DNA of 64,000 nt from CAVUPF01 sp963803755. Its GTDB lineage: Bacteria > Actinomycetota > Thermoleophilia > Solirubrobacterales > 70-9. Every line of letters starts with the position of its first letter. The first letter of the stretch is position 1. Below, one piece after another: positions 8,368 through 17,984 of this stretch. Where the stretch lies: NCBI GenBank assembly GCA_963803755.1, contig CAWDNP010000011.1:372001-436000 (forward strand), written 5' to 3'. The notes beneath the pieces are model-generated. The model made no database searches and was not told where the DNA came from. It saw nothing but the letters and a program-made list of their open reading frames with translations. The position numbers were made by a program, and so were the translations under genes.

Positions 8368-9646
8368 GACACGGGTGCTGCTCAAGCACGCTGAAGACCC
8401 CGAGCTGCGCACGATCGCCGGCTACAAGAGCTACGGCGGCTACGCGACACTGGAGAAGGCCTACCGCGAGATGGAGGCCGACGAGGTGCTGAAGGAGCTG
8501 GAGGAATCGGGACTGCGGGGTCGCGGCGGGGCCGGCTTCTCGATGGGCAAAAAGGCCTCCTTCCTCCCCCGAGGGGAGATGGAGAAGTACCTCTGCTGTA
8601 ACGCGGATGAGTCCGAGCCGGGCGCCTTCAAGGACCGCGAGCTGATGCAGCGCAACCCGCACCAGCTGATCGAGGGGATCGCGATCGCCGCCCTCGCCGC
8701 CGACGCCAGGCGTGCTTTCATCTTTATCCGCGGCGAGTACGACCAGCAGGCGGACATCCTTGACGCCGCTGTCGCCGAGGCCTACGAGGCCGACTACCTG
8801 GGCGAGAACATCCTCGGCACCCACCGTAACCTGGAGCTGGTCGTCCACCGCGGCGCCGGCGCCTACATCTGCGGTGAGGAGACGGCGCTGCTCGACGCAC
8901 TGGAGGGTAAGCGCGGCAACCCGCGACTGAAGCCGCCCTTCCCTGCGGTGCAGGGCCTCTACGGCGGGCCGACGCTGATCAACAACGTGGAGACGCTCTC
9001 CAACGTGCCGGGAATCGTCGCCAACGGAGGCGAGTGGTTCCGCGGCTTCGGCACCGAGCAGTCGCCAGGAACCAAGGTGGTCTCGATCTCTGGATGCGTG
9101 CGGCGACCGGGCAACTATGAGGTCGAGCTGGGCGTGCCTACCCGTGAGCTGATCTACGACCTAGCGGGCGGGCCGGAGGAGGGTCACGAGGTGAAGGCCT
9201 TCTATCCCGGCGGCTCCTCCTCTCCGGTCCTCACCGCCGGGGAGGGCCTCGATCTCCCCTACAGCTTCGAGGCGATGGCCGAGGCGGGGTCGATGCTCGG
9301 CTCTGGCTCGATCATCGTCGCCGATGACCGCGTCTCGATCCCCCACATGGCGCTGCGCACGGCGCGCTTCTACCACCACGAGTCCTGCGGCAAGTGCACC
9401 CCTTGCCGCGAGGGGACCAACTGGACGGTGAAGATGCTGGAGCGGGTGATCCGCGGCGAGGCGACCCCGATGGACCTCGACATCATCAGCTCGGTTCAGG
9501 AGAACATCATCGGCAACTGCCTATGCGTCCTCGGCGACTCGATGGCGATGCCCGTTGGTGCCATGGTCCGCAAGTTCCGGCCAGAGTTCGAGGCCGCTAT
9601 AGCGGCTGGAGCGGCCGTCGTTGTCGAGGAGGCGCTGGCGGCGTGA
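8360..9646 (+). CDS. nuoF: NADH-quinone oxidoreductase subunit F
   Basis: The NADH- and FMN-binding subunit (428 residues), entry point of electrons into complex I. Seen: the glycine-rich nucleotide motif GRGGAGFSMGKK, the ICGEETALLDALEGKRGNPRLKPPFP region lining the FMN site, and cluster N3 ligands in SCGKCTPCREGT plus the later Cys in IGNCLC. ATG at 8360 is chosen because GGAGG lies 6 bases before it; the open frame extends upstream into nuoE without family similarity. It overlaps nuoE by 8 bases and nuoG by 4. Confidence 0.97.
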   Translation: MPETRVLLKHAEDPELRTIAGYKSYGGYATLEKAYREMEADEVLKELEESGLRGRGGAGFSMGKKASFLPRGEMEKYLCCNADESEPGAFKDRELMQRNPHQLIEGIAIAALAADARRAFIFIRGEYDQQADILDAAVAEAYEADYLGENILGTHRNLELVVHRGAGAYICGEETALLDALEGKRGNPRLKPPFPAVQGLYGGPTLINNVETLSNVPGIVANGGEWFRGFGTEQSPGTKVVSISGCVRRPGNYEVELGVPTRELIYDLAGGPEEGHEVKAFYPGGSSSPVLTAGEGLDLPYSFEAMAEAGSMLGSGSIIVADDRVSIPHMALRTARFYHHESCGKCTPCREGTNWTVKMLERVIRGEATPMDLDIISSVQENIIGNCLCVLGDSMAMPVGAMVRKFRPEFEAAIAAGAAVVVEEALAA

Positions 9647-12067
9647 GTGACAAGGAGATCACACTGATTATCGACGGGCGCGAGGTAGCGGCGACCGAGG
9701 GTGAGATGCTCCATGACGCGGCGAAGCGAGGGGACGTCGAGATCCCGGTCTTTTGCTATGAGCCGAAGCTGGGCGATCCGGTCGGCGCCTGCCGGATGTG
9801 CCTGGTCGAGATCGAGGGGATGCCGAAACTTCAGACCTCCTGCTCGACCCCGGTCCGTGACGGCATGGTCGTCTACACGATGACCGATCAAGTGAAGCAT
9901 GCCCAAAGCGCGGTGGTCGAGTTCCTGCTCATCAATCACCCGCTCGACTGCCCCGTCTGCGACAAGGGCGGTGAGTGCCCGCTGCAGGACATCTCGATGG
10001 GCTGGGGCCCGGGCCGCAGTCGCTTCACCGACCCCAAGCGCCACTTCCAAAAGCCGATCGAGCTCTCGCCGCTTGTCGCGATCGACCGCGAGCGCTGCAT
10101 TCTGTGCTACCGCTGCGTGCGCTTCAGCCAGGAGGTCGCCGAGGACTCCCAGCTGCAGCTGCTTGAGCGCGGTGATCGCTCCTTCGTCGGCACCTTCGAT
10201 GACCGCCCCTACATCGCCCCCTTTCATGGCAACATCACAGAGCTGTGCCCTGTCGGGGCGCTGACCAGCTACACCTACCGCTTTCGCGCCCGGCCCTGGG
10301 ACATCGAGCAGGCGGGCTCGGTCTGCACACTGTGTCCGAGCCAGTGCAACGTCAGCTTCACCGTGCGCGACGAGCAGGTGAAACGGGTGCTGGGGCGCGA
10401 CAACGCCGAGGTCGACGACGGCTGGCTCTGCGACCGCGGCCGCTATGGCTTTGAGATGTTCGGCGCCGAGGAGCGGATCGGGGGGCCGCGACTGCGGGGC
10501 GGGGCCGGGGTCGACTGGGCCGAGGCGCTCCGCGCCGCGGCCGAGGGCCTGAGCAAGGCCGACGGCGCCGCGGCAGCGATCATCGGCGACGCCTCAAACG
10601 AGGAGGGTTACCTGGTCCAGCACATCCTGCGCGAAGCGCTCGATTCGCCTCACGTCGACTCCCGCCCCTCGCACGGTCCCTCGCGAGCAACCTTGCTCCA
10701 GCTCTCCCAGCCGGACCTCTCGGCCAGGGTGCGCGATATCGACGGCGCCGACGCGATCCTCCTCCTCGGCACCGACCCCCTGCACAGCTCCCCGATCCTC
10801 GACCTCCGCATCCGCAAGGCTGTCCGCCGAAACGGCGCCCGGCTCACAATCGCGACCGAGCGCCCCACCGCCCTAGACGGCGGCGCCGAGACGGCTCTGC
10901 GCTACGCCCCCGGCGGAGCCACGCTCTTACTCTCCGAACTGGCCGCCTGCCTGCGTCTGCAAAGCGACGGCGCCGCGGCGTCGCCCCTCGCCAAGGCTCT
11001 GCAAAGCGCCGCGAGCGTCGTGATTGTCTGGGGTGAGCGGATCGGCCGCGAGGGCGAGGGGGCCCTTCGCGCCCTGCTCGACGTGGCCTCGGCCCTCGAC
11101 CTCGCCGGCAAGGACGGCTCCGGCCTGCTCGAGATCCCCGACGTGGCCAACGCCCGCGGCCTGCGCGAGGTCGGCTGCCTCCCGGACGCCGGCCCGGGCC
11201 TTGCCGAAACGACTGGCGGCAAGAGCGTCGAGGAGATCCGCACCGCTCTGGAGTGCGGCGAGCTGAAGTCCCTGGTCCTCTTCGGCGTAGACCCAATCCG
11301 CGATTTCCCCGACTCCAACGCCTGGGCCTCCGCGATCACCGCCGCCGACCACGTGATCGCCTTCTCGATGTTTGAGAACGCAGACCACGGCAAAGGCCGA
11401 CGTCGTCTTCCCCTTGGAGACCCACGCCGAGAAAGACGGCACGCTCACCCACCCCGATGGCCGCATCCAACGAGTCCGCCCCAGTGCCTCCCGCCCCGCA
11501 GACATCCGCCCCAACTGGCAGGTCCTCGCCAGGCTCTGCGCCGCTCTCGGCCACGACACAGGGATCACCTCCCAGCCCGCGGCCCTGGCAGCCGTCTCCG
11601 AAGCCGTTCCCTTCTACGCCGGCATCGATGACTCCGTCATCGGCGGCCGCGGCATCCGCTGGCAGGACCGCGACGCAGCAAAGTCGCTTCCCGAGGTCCG
11701 GAGCAAAGCGCCTGAGCCAGACAAGGCACCCGCCGCCACGCATTCGAGGGCCGCCACCACCCTGGCATTAGGCACCTACCGAGACCTCTGGGCCGGCCCG
11801 CTCACCGAGCTTAACCCCCCGCTCCGCTTCCTGGCTCCGACTCAGCGAGTGGAGCTGGCGCCCGTCGACGCCGAGCGCCTCGGCCTGAAGAGCGGCAACC
11901 AGGTCGAGGTCGCCCAGGACGGCGCCAGCGTCCGCGCCCGGGTCGCGATCAAGGAGCGGATGCAGGAGGGGGTCTGTTTTTTGATCGAGGGCACCGCCGA
12001 GGGCAATGCCAACGTCCTCCTGAACGGCGGCCCGGTCGCGGTCGAGATCGCGAAGGTGGGTACATGA
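9643..12067 (+). CDS. nuoG: NADH-quinone oxidoreductase subunit G, interrupted by a single-base frameshift
   Basis: The largest peripheral subunit, carrying several iron-sulfur clusters. From GTG 9643 come a [2Fe-2S] domain (FCYEPKLGDPVGACRMC), the His-Cys site HPLDCPVCDKGGECPLQD, the ERCILCYRCVRFSQEV site, and CTLCPSQCNVSF with a later Cys in GWLCDRGRYG, which is the extra N7-type site found in some bacteria. The molybdopterin-oxidoreductase-like domain follows. At 11380-11381 the frame breaks: upstream reads FSMFEN, downstream continues one base later as TTAKADVVFPLETHAEKDGTLTHPDGRIQRV. Removing one base (e.g. C 11381) gives FENETTAKAD. The protein is otherwise complete to 12067, so error is the leading explanation. 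Confidence 0.92.
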
Positions 12068-13065
12068 CGCTGCCGATCGCCGACCCCTACTACGTCGAAG
12101 CGACCTGGGTGATGATCGTCAAGTCGTTGGTGATCTTCGCGATCATCTTCGGCATCCTGCCGCTGCTGACGGTGCTCGAGCGCAAGCTGATCGGGCGCTT
12201 CCAGCATCGCTATGGCCCCAACCGCGTTGGTCCCTTCGGCATCCTCCAGCCGCTTGCCGACGTCGGCAAGCTGCTCTCCAAGGAGGCCTTCCGCCCGGCC
12301 AACGCGATCCCGACCCTGTTCATCCTCGGGCCACTGCTGCCGGTCCTCTCGGGGGTGCTCGCGCTGGCGATCATCCCCTGGGGCGACGTGCAGGACGGGG
12401 TCGGCCTCTACGGCATCGACGTCCCGATCGGCATCCTCTACTTCTTCGCGGTCGGTTCGCTCGCCTTCTACGGGCTACTGCTCGGCGGCTGGTCCTCGGG
12501 CTCTAAGTACAGCTTCCTCGGCGCGATGCGCTCCGCCGCACAGCTGATCTCCTACGAGGTCTCGATGGGGCTGGCGCTGCTCGGCGTGATCATGATGAGC
12601 GGCTCGCTTTCGCTGGTGGAAATCGTCCGCGCCCAGAGCCACGTCTGGTTCATCGTGCCCCAGATCGTCGGCTTCCTGATCTTCATGGTGGCCGGCTTCG
12701 CCGAGACCAACCGCGCCCCGTTTGACTTGCCCGAGGCCGATGCCGAGCTGGTCCAGGGCTTCATGACCGAGTACGGCGGGATGCGCTTCGGCTCCTTCCT
12801 GCTGGTCGAGTACATGGAGATCATTGTCGTTTCGGGGATTGCCGCGGCGGTGTTCCTCGGCGGCTGGATGGGCCCCGGCCCCGGCTGGCTCGACCCGATC
12901 TGGATGCTGGTGAAGATGATGGGACTGGTCGTCTTCTTCATCTGGGTGCGGGCGACACTGCCGCGCCTGCGCTACGACCAACTGATGAGCCTCGGCTGGA
13001 AAGTCCTGCTTCCCCTGGCGACCCTCAACGTCTTGGTGACGGCGATCCTGGTAACGACGACATGA
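12064..13065 (+). CDS. nuoH: NADH-quinone oxidoreductase subunit H
   Basis: Membrane subunit that joins the peripheral arm to the proton-pumping arm and lines the quinone channel. The 333-residue protein has about eight transmembrane helices and the highly conserved loops ERKLIGRFQHRYGPNRVGPFGILQPLADVGKLLSKE, AAQLISYEVSMGL and AGFAETNRAPFDLPEADAELV. It begins ATGA over the nuoG stop and ends ATGA over the nuoI start. Confidence 0.97.
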   Translation: MTLPIADPYYVEATWVMIVKSLVIFAIIFGILPLLTVLERKLIGRFQHRYGPNRVGPFGILQPLADVGKLLSKEAFRPANAIPTLFILGPLLPVLSGVLALAIIPWGDVQDGVGLYGIDVPIGILYFFAVGSLAFYGLLLGGWSSGSKYSFLGAMRSAAQLISYEVSMGLALLGVIMMSGSLSLVEIVRAQSHVWFIVPQIVGFLIFMVAGFAETNRAPFDLPEADAELVQGFMTEYGGMRFGSFLLVEYMEIIVVSGIAAAVFLGGWMGPGPGWLDPIWMLVKMMGLVVFFIWVRATLPRLRYDQLMSLGWKVLLPLATLNVLVTAILVTTT

Positions 13066-13604
13066 CCGAGTTCCCCTACCTCAAGGACGACAGCGTGATC
13101 GAGGTGCAGCGGGGGCCCGATCCCGGCGGAGTAGGTGGCGCCTACCGCGCCTTCGGCGAGACGCTGCGGGGCCTGAAGACGACTCTCGCCCGGCTGATCG
13201 AGGGACCGCTGACGATCCAGTACCCAGAGGAGAAGACGCCGGTTTATCCGCGCTTCCGCGGCCGCCACAAACTGCACCGCTTCGAGGACACCGGACTGGA
13301 GAAATGCGTCGGTTGCTCCCTCTGCGCAGCCGCCTGTCCGGCCGACTGCATCCGCGTCGTCGCCGCTGAGAACGTTCCCGGCAAGCGCGTCTCGGCGGGG
13401 GAGCGCTACGCGGCGGTCTATGAGATCAACCTCTCACGCTGCATCTTCTGCGGCTACTGCGAGATCGCCTGCCCGTTCGACGCGATCACGATGGGGCATG
13501 ACTACGAGATGGCCGACTACGACCGGGACGACCTAATCTTCACCAAGGAGATGCTGCTCGCCGAGCCGATCGAGCGGACACCTCTGAAAGCCGAGGGCGA
13601 GTAG
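13062..13604 (+). CDS. nuoI: NADH-quinone oxidoreductase subunit I
   Basis: Ferredoxin-like subunit with clusters N6a and N6b that pass electrons towards NuoB. Two complete 4Fe-4S motifs are visible: CVGCSLCAAACPADC and CIFCGYCEIACPFDA. The 180-residue protein has a short N-terminal extension before the conserved GLKTTLARLIEGPLTIQYPEE segment. It overlaps nuoH by 4 bases and is followed by nuoJ after 3 bases. Confidence 0.97.
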   Translation: MTEFPYLKDDSVIEVQRGPDPGGVGGAYRAFGETLRGLKTTLARLIEGPLTIQYPEEKTPVYPRFRGRHKLHRFEDTGLEKCVGCSLCAAACPADCIRVVAAENVPGKRVSAGERYAAVYEINLSRCIFCGYCEIACPFDAITMGHDYEMADYDRDDLIFTKEMLLAEPIERTPLKAEGE

Positions 13605-13607
13605 GCG

Positions 13608-14123
13608 GTGGAGGCAGTGCTGTTCTTCGGTGCGGCGATCGGGGCACTCGGCGGGGCACTCGGCGTCGTCGCCCTGCGCAACCCCTTCTACAGCGTGCTG
13701 GCGCTGATCGTCCACCTCTTCTCGCTCGCCGTGCTCTTCCTGCTGCTGACCGCGGCCTTCGTCGCCGCCGCGCAGGTGGTCGTCTACGCCGGCGCAGTGA
13801 TGGTCCTCTACGTCTTCGTCGTCGCCTACGTAGGCAGCGGCGGGGAGTCGGCCTGGGAGCCGATCCCGGGACAGCGCTTCCTCGCGCCCCTGCTCGCCGC
13901 CGCCCTCTTCGTCGAGCTCTCGGTCGCGGTCCTGGCCTCCTCGTTGCTGGCGCTCAGCACCAGCGGGCCACACGTCAACCCCGGCTTCGGCAACCCGGCG
14001 GCGATCGGTCGCCTGCTGCTAGAGCGCTTCCTCGTCCCCTTCGAGGCGTCCTCGATCCTGCTGCTGCTGGCGGCGGTCGGGGCGGTCGTCCTTGCCGGGC
14101 GCAAGAGAGGGGAGCCGGCGTGA
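13608..14123 (+). CDS. nuoJ: NADH-quinone oxidoreductase subunit J
   Basis: Membrane subunit of 171 residues with about five transmembrane helices, including the conserved ALRNPFYSVLALIVHLFSLAVLFLLL and AAAQVVVYAGAVMVLYVFVV segments; the latter is the family's signature with its pi-bulge region. GTG start at 13608 follows a weak GAGGGCGAG ribosome site. It overlaps nuoK by 4 bases. It belongs to the membrane arm of complex I. Confidence 0.95.
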   Translation: MEAVLFFGAAIGALGGALGVVALRNPFYSVLALIVHLFSLAVLFLLLTAAFVAAAQVVVYAGAVMVLYVFVVAYVGSGGESAWEPIPGQRFLAPLLAAALFVELSVAVLASSLLALSTSGPHVNPGFGNPAAIGRLLLERFLVPFEASSILLLLAAVGAVVLAGRKRGEPA

Positions 14124-14419
14124 GCATCGAGTGGTACGTGGTCCTCTCGGCGCTGCTCTTCGCGGTCGGTGCGGTCGGGATCCTGATCCGGCGCAGCCCA
14201 ATGGTGATCCTGCTCTGCCTGGAGCTGATGCTGAACGCCGGCAACCTGGCGCTGGTCGCCTTCAGCCGCATGGTCGGCAACCAGCAGGGGCAGATCTTCG
14301 CCCTGGTCGTGATGGTGGTCGCCGCCTGCGAGGTCGTGGTCGGGCTGGGGTTGATCGTCGCTCTCTTTCGCCGCAAACTGCCGCTCAACGTCGATGACCT
14401 CCGGGAGCTGCGCGGGTGA
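14120..14419 (+). CDS. nuoK: NADH-quinone oxidoreductase subunit K
   Basis: Smallest membrane subunit, 99 residues with three transmembrane helices, related to MrpC of multisubunit Na+/H+ antiporters. The conserved Glu in VILLCLELMLNAGNLALVAFS and the second in AACEVVVGLGLIVALFRR are present; both are needed for proton transfer in studied enzymes. GTG start inside the nuoJ stop, and the 3' end overlaps nuoL by 4 bases. Confidence 0.96.
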   Translation: MSIEWYVVLSALLFAVGAVGILIRRSPMVILLCLELMLNAGNLALVAFSRMVGNQQGQIFALVVMVVAACEVVVGLGLIVALFRRKLPLNVDDLRELRG

Positions 14420-16425
14420 GCGCAACGACCTGGGCCTGGCTGGTCCTGCTCTTCCCGTTGCTCGGCTCGATCGCGATCGCGCTCGGCTTCCGCGCAATCC
14501 CGGCCCGCGCCGCCGGGGCAATCGGGACCGCCGCGATCGGGCTCGCCTTCGCATGTGGCGTCGCCGCCCTGATCGGCCTGCTCGGCTCCTCGCCCGACGC
14601 CCGCCACCACGCCTCCTCGTTGTGGGAATACGCCAGCGCCGGCGGCCTGCAGATCAAGCTCGGCATCTTTGTCGACCCGCTCTCGGTCTTCATGGTCTTG
14701 ATCGTCACCGGCGTCTCGACCCTGATCCACCTCTACTCCTACGGCTACATGCGCTCCGATCAGGGCTACCACCGCTTCTTCAGCTACCTCAATTTCTTCG
14801 TCTTCTCGATGCTGCTGCTGGTCCTCGCCGGCAACTTCGTGCTGCTGATCGTCGGCTGGGCTTTCGTCGGGTTCGCCTCCTACGCGCTGATCAGCTTCTG
14901 GTACCGGCGCACGACCGCGACCCGGGCGGGGATGAAGGCGTTCGTGATCAACGTGGTCGGCGACATCGGCCTGGTTCTCGCCGCCTTCCTAATCTTCCGC
15001 GAACTGGGGAGCTTCGAATACGGCACTGTCTTCGCCAGGGCGCCGCACGTCTTCCACACCAACGAGTGGTCGGTGACGGCGATCTGCCTGCTGCTGCTGG
15101 TCGGCGCCTTCGCCAAGTCGGCGCAGATCCCATTCCACACCTGGCTGCCCGACGCGATGGAGGGACCCACCCCGGTCTCCTCGCTGATCCACGCTGCGAC
15201 GATGGTGACCGCCGGCGTCTACCTGATCGCCCGCACCCACATCCTCTTCGTCCTCGCCCCGACCGCCGCTGACATCGCCGCCTTCGTAGGCCTGGCGACG
15301 CTGCTGGTCGCGGGGACGATCGCGCTGGTGATGACCGACTTAAAGCGGGCCATCGCCTACTCGACGATGAGCCAGATCGGCTACATGATCATGGGCGTCT
15401 CGATCGGCGCCTACAGCGCCAGCCTCTTTCACCTGATGACGCACGCCTTCTTTAAGGCGCTGCTGTTCATGGCCGCCGGCTCGATCATCGCCGCGATGGC
15501 GAACGAGCAGAACATCGACCGGATGAGCGGCTTCGGGCGGGCGATGCGCTTCACCTCGTTCACCATGCTCTGCGGCGGGCTGGCGCTGGCCGCGTTCCCC
15601 GGCACCTCTGGCTTCTTCTCCAAGGACGAGATCCTCGCCTATGCGACGGCGCGCGGCGGCATGTATCTGATCTTCACCGTGCTCGGCTACTTCGGTGCGC
15701 TGCTGACCGCGATCTACACCTTCCGACTGATCTTCCGCGTCCTTCCCGGACGCCCCTGCAAGGAGGCGCAGGAGCTGATCGACAGCGGCCACGTAGTCCA
15801 CGCCCACCCGGTCAACCCGGCGAGCGGCGAGGAGGAGGACACCGACGTCGGCTTCCCAGGCGCCGAGCACCACATAGCCGAGTCCTCGCCGCCGATGAAG
15901 ATCGCGATGGGCATTCTCGCCTTCCTGGCGCTGTTCGCCGGCCTCGTCCAGGTGCCGGGCCTCGACGACACGATCACCAAGTTCCTCGAACCGGTCTTCG
16001 CCGACTCGCCGCTGGCCGCGATCCACCCCTCGGTCGCGGCGTCCTGGGAGGGTCTGGGGATCGGCGCGGCAATCTCGCTCGCCGGCATCGGGATCGCCTA
16101 CTGGCTCTATATGGCTCGGCCCGAGACCCCGGCGATGCTGATCCGTCGCTTCGGGGCGCTGCACACCTTTCTGATCAACAAGTGGTACTTCGATGAGCTG
16201 ATCGACGTGGTGGTGGTGGGACCGGCGCTTGCGGTCGGCCGCTTTGCCAACCGCACCTTCGAGCGCGTCGTCATCGACGGCCTCGTCACCGGCACCGAGG
16301 ACGTGGTCGGCGGCGCCGGGCGGGTCGTCCGCACCGTGCAGAGCGGCTTCGTCCGCAGCTACGCGCTGCTGTTGATCGCCGGATTCGCCGGGGTCGCCCT
16401 CTACTTCCTGCTGAGCGCATCGTGA
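14416..16425 (+). CDS. nuoL: NADH-quinone oxidoreductase subunit L
   Basis: Distal antiporter-like proton-pumping subunit, 669 residues, somewhat longer than the E. coli protein. Visible hallmarks are HLYSYGYMRSDQGYHRFFSYLNFF, the Lys in FAKSAQIPFHTWLPDAMEGPTPVSSLIHAATMVTAG, and LTAIYTFRLIF. A charged insert rich in Glu and His (about residues 455-490) lies before the C-terminal lateral helix region. It overlaps both neighbours by 4 bases. Confidence 0.96.
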   Translation: MSATTWAWLVLLFPLLGSIAIALGFRAIPARAAGAIGTAAIGLAFACGVAALIGLLGSSPDARHHASSLWEYASAGGLQIKLGIFVDPLSVFMVLIVTGVSTLIHLYSYGYMRSDQGYHRFFSYLNFFVFSMLLLVLAGNFVLLIVGWAFVGFASYALISFWYRRTTATRAGMKAFVINVVGDIGLVLAAFLIFRELGSFEYGTVFARAPHVFHTNEWSVTAICLLLLVGAFAKSAQIPFHTWLPDAMEGPTPVSSLIHAATMVTAGVYLIARTHILFVLAPTAADIAAFVGLATLLVAGTIALVMTDLKRAIAYSTMSQIGYMIMGVSIGAYSASLFHLMTHAFFKALLFMAAGSIIAAMANEQNIDRMSGFGRAMRFTSFTMLCGGLALAAFPGTSGFFSKDEILAYATARGGMYLIFTVLGYFGALLTAIYTFRLIFRVLPGRPCKEAQELIDSGHVVHAHPVNPASGEEEDTDVGFPGAEHHIAESSPPMKIAMGILAFLALFAGLVQVPGLDDTITKFLEPVFADSPLAAIHPSVAASWEGLGIGAAISLAGIGIAYWLYMARPETPAMLIRRFGALHTFLINKWYFDELIDVVVVGPALAVGRFANRTFERVVIDGLVTGTEDVVGGAGRVVRTVQSGFVRSYALLLIAGFAGVALYFLLSAS

Positions 16426-17984
16426 TCAGCCTTCTCCTCTGGACACCGCTCGCCTTCGGCATCCTCGGCCTCTTCCTGCCAAAGCGGGCAACCGGTTGGT
16501 GGGCGACGCTGGGCTGCGCGGTGACGCTGGGCCTGGCGATCGCCGTTCTCGCTGGCTTTGACTCGAACGCGAGCGGCCTCCAGGACACCGTGAACATAAG
16601 CTGGATCCCCGGCCTCGGTGTCTCCTACAGCCTCGGGGTCGACGGGCTAAACGTCTTCCTGGTGCTGCTGACCGCGGTGCTGTGGAGCGGCGCCACCGCG
16701 TTCGCCGCCTTCCGCGCACAGGAGCGCCCACAGCTCTTCTTCTTCCTGATGTTGCTTGGGGAGACCGCGACCCTCGGCTCCTTCCTCGCCCAGGACCTGC
16801 TCCTCTTCGTCCTCTTCTTCGACCTGATGCTGGTGCCGTTCTACTTCCTCTTCGGCGCCTGGGGCACGGACCGCGCCGACGGCGTTACCGCATCGGCGGC
16901 GACGCTGAAGATGATCGTCTACACGCTGATCGGCTCGCTGCTGATGCTGGTCGGTGCAATCGCCACCGCGATCCTCTCCGCCCACGGCGGCCACATCACT
17001 TTCTCGATTGCCGCTCTCGCCAAGCACCCGCTCAGCGACGGCAGCCAGCGCTGGATCTTCTGGTTCTTCGCCGCCGCCTTCTTGGTCAAGATGCCCGCCT
17101 TCCTGCTGCACGGCTGGATGCCCGACGCCTACCGCGCCGCGCCGCTGCCAGCGCTGGCGGTTTTCTCGGGGGTGCTGGCCAAGGTCGGCGCCTACGGGTT
17201 CCTGCGGATCGTGCTGCCGCTCTTTCCTGCCGCCACCGTGCAGTTCCAGGAGGTAATCCTGGTGATCGCCCTGGCCTCGATCCTCTACGGCTCGGTGATG
17301 GCCTTCACTCAGACCAACGTGCGGCTGATCGCCGGCTACTCCTCGGTGGCGCAGCTCGGCTTCATCACTGCCGGGATCTTCGCCCTGCGCGCCGACGGGG
17401 CCGACGGGGCGATCTTGCAGATGGTCAACCACGGGCTTGTGGTGGCGCCGATCTTCATCATCGTCGCGATCCTGGTCGAGCGAACCGGTACCGAGGACCT
17501 GCGGGAGATGGGTGGGATGGCACTGCGCGCCCCGGTGCTGGCGACGCTCTTTTTGATCGTCGCCCTGGCGACCCTGGCGATGCCCGGATCGGCCAACTTC
17601 ATCGGCGAGTTCTACATCCTCAACGGGCTCTTCCAGTCGAAGATCGTCTTCGCCTTCATTGCGATCTCCGGCGTCGCGATGTCGGCTTACTACGGGCTGC
17701 GCCTCTACCAGCGCACGATGCACAACCGAAAGCCCGATGGCATCGCCTCGCGGGAGATTGCCTGGCGTGACGGGGTGATCCTCGCCCCGCTCGTCCTCTG
17801 CATCCTCGGCCTCGCCCTCTACCCGCAGCTGATCCTGCACCGCTCCAACCCCTCGGTCGAACGGTCGGTCGCCGCGGCGAACGGCACTCCCACGTCTTCT
17901 ACCACCGCCCAGCTCGCATCGGCGGGAGCGGAGCCGGCCGATGCCGGTTTAGAGCGACTTATCGCCCGGGGAGGGCGGCGATGA
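16422..17984 (+). CDS. nuoM: NADH-quinone oxidoreductase subunit M
   Basis: Antiporter-like proton-pumping membrane subunit, 520 residues with about 14 helices. The conserved Glu in LLGETATLGSFLAQDLLLFVLFFDLMLVP and the Lys/His-rich FLVKMPAFLLHGWMPDAYRAAPLPALAVFSGVLAKVGAYG are seen, together with AYSSVAQLGF-type helix VIAGYSSVAQLGFITAG. A 40-residue hydrophilic Ala/Ser/Glu tail follows the last helix. GTG start inside the nuoL stop. Confidence 0.96.
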   Translation: MISLLLWTPLAFGILGLFLPKRATGWWATLGCAVTLGLAIAVLAGFDSNASGLQDTVNISWIPGLGVSYSLGVDGLNVFLVLLTAVLWSGATAFAAFRAQERPQLFFFLMLLGETATLGSFLAQDLLLFVLFFDLMLVPFYFLFGAWGTDRADGVTASAATLKMIVYTLIGSLLMLVGAIATAILSAHGGHITFSIAALAKHPLSDGSQRWIFWFFAAAFLVKMPAFLLHGWMPDAYRAAPLPALAVFSGVLAKVGAYGFLRIVLPLFPAATVQFQEVILVIALASILYGSVMAFTQTNVRLIAGYSSVAQLGFITAGIFALRADGADGAILQMVNHGLVVAPIFIIVAILVERTGTEDLREMGGMALRAPVLATLFLIVALATLAMPGSANFIGEFYILNGLFQSKIVFAFIAISGVAMSAYYGLRLYQRTMHNRKPDGIASREIAWRDGVILAPLVLCILGLALYPQLILHRSNPSVERSVAAANGTPTSSTTAQLASAGAEPADAGLERLIARGGRR

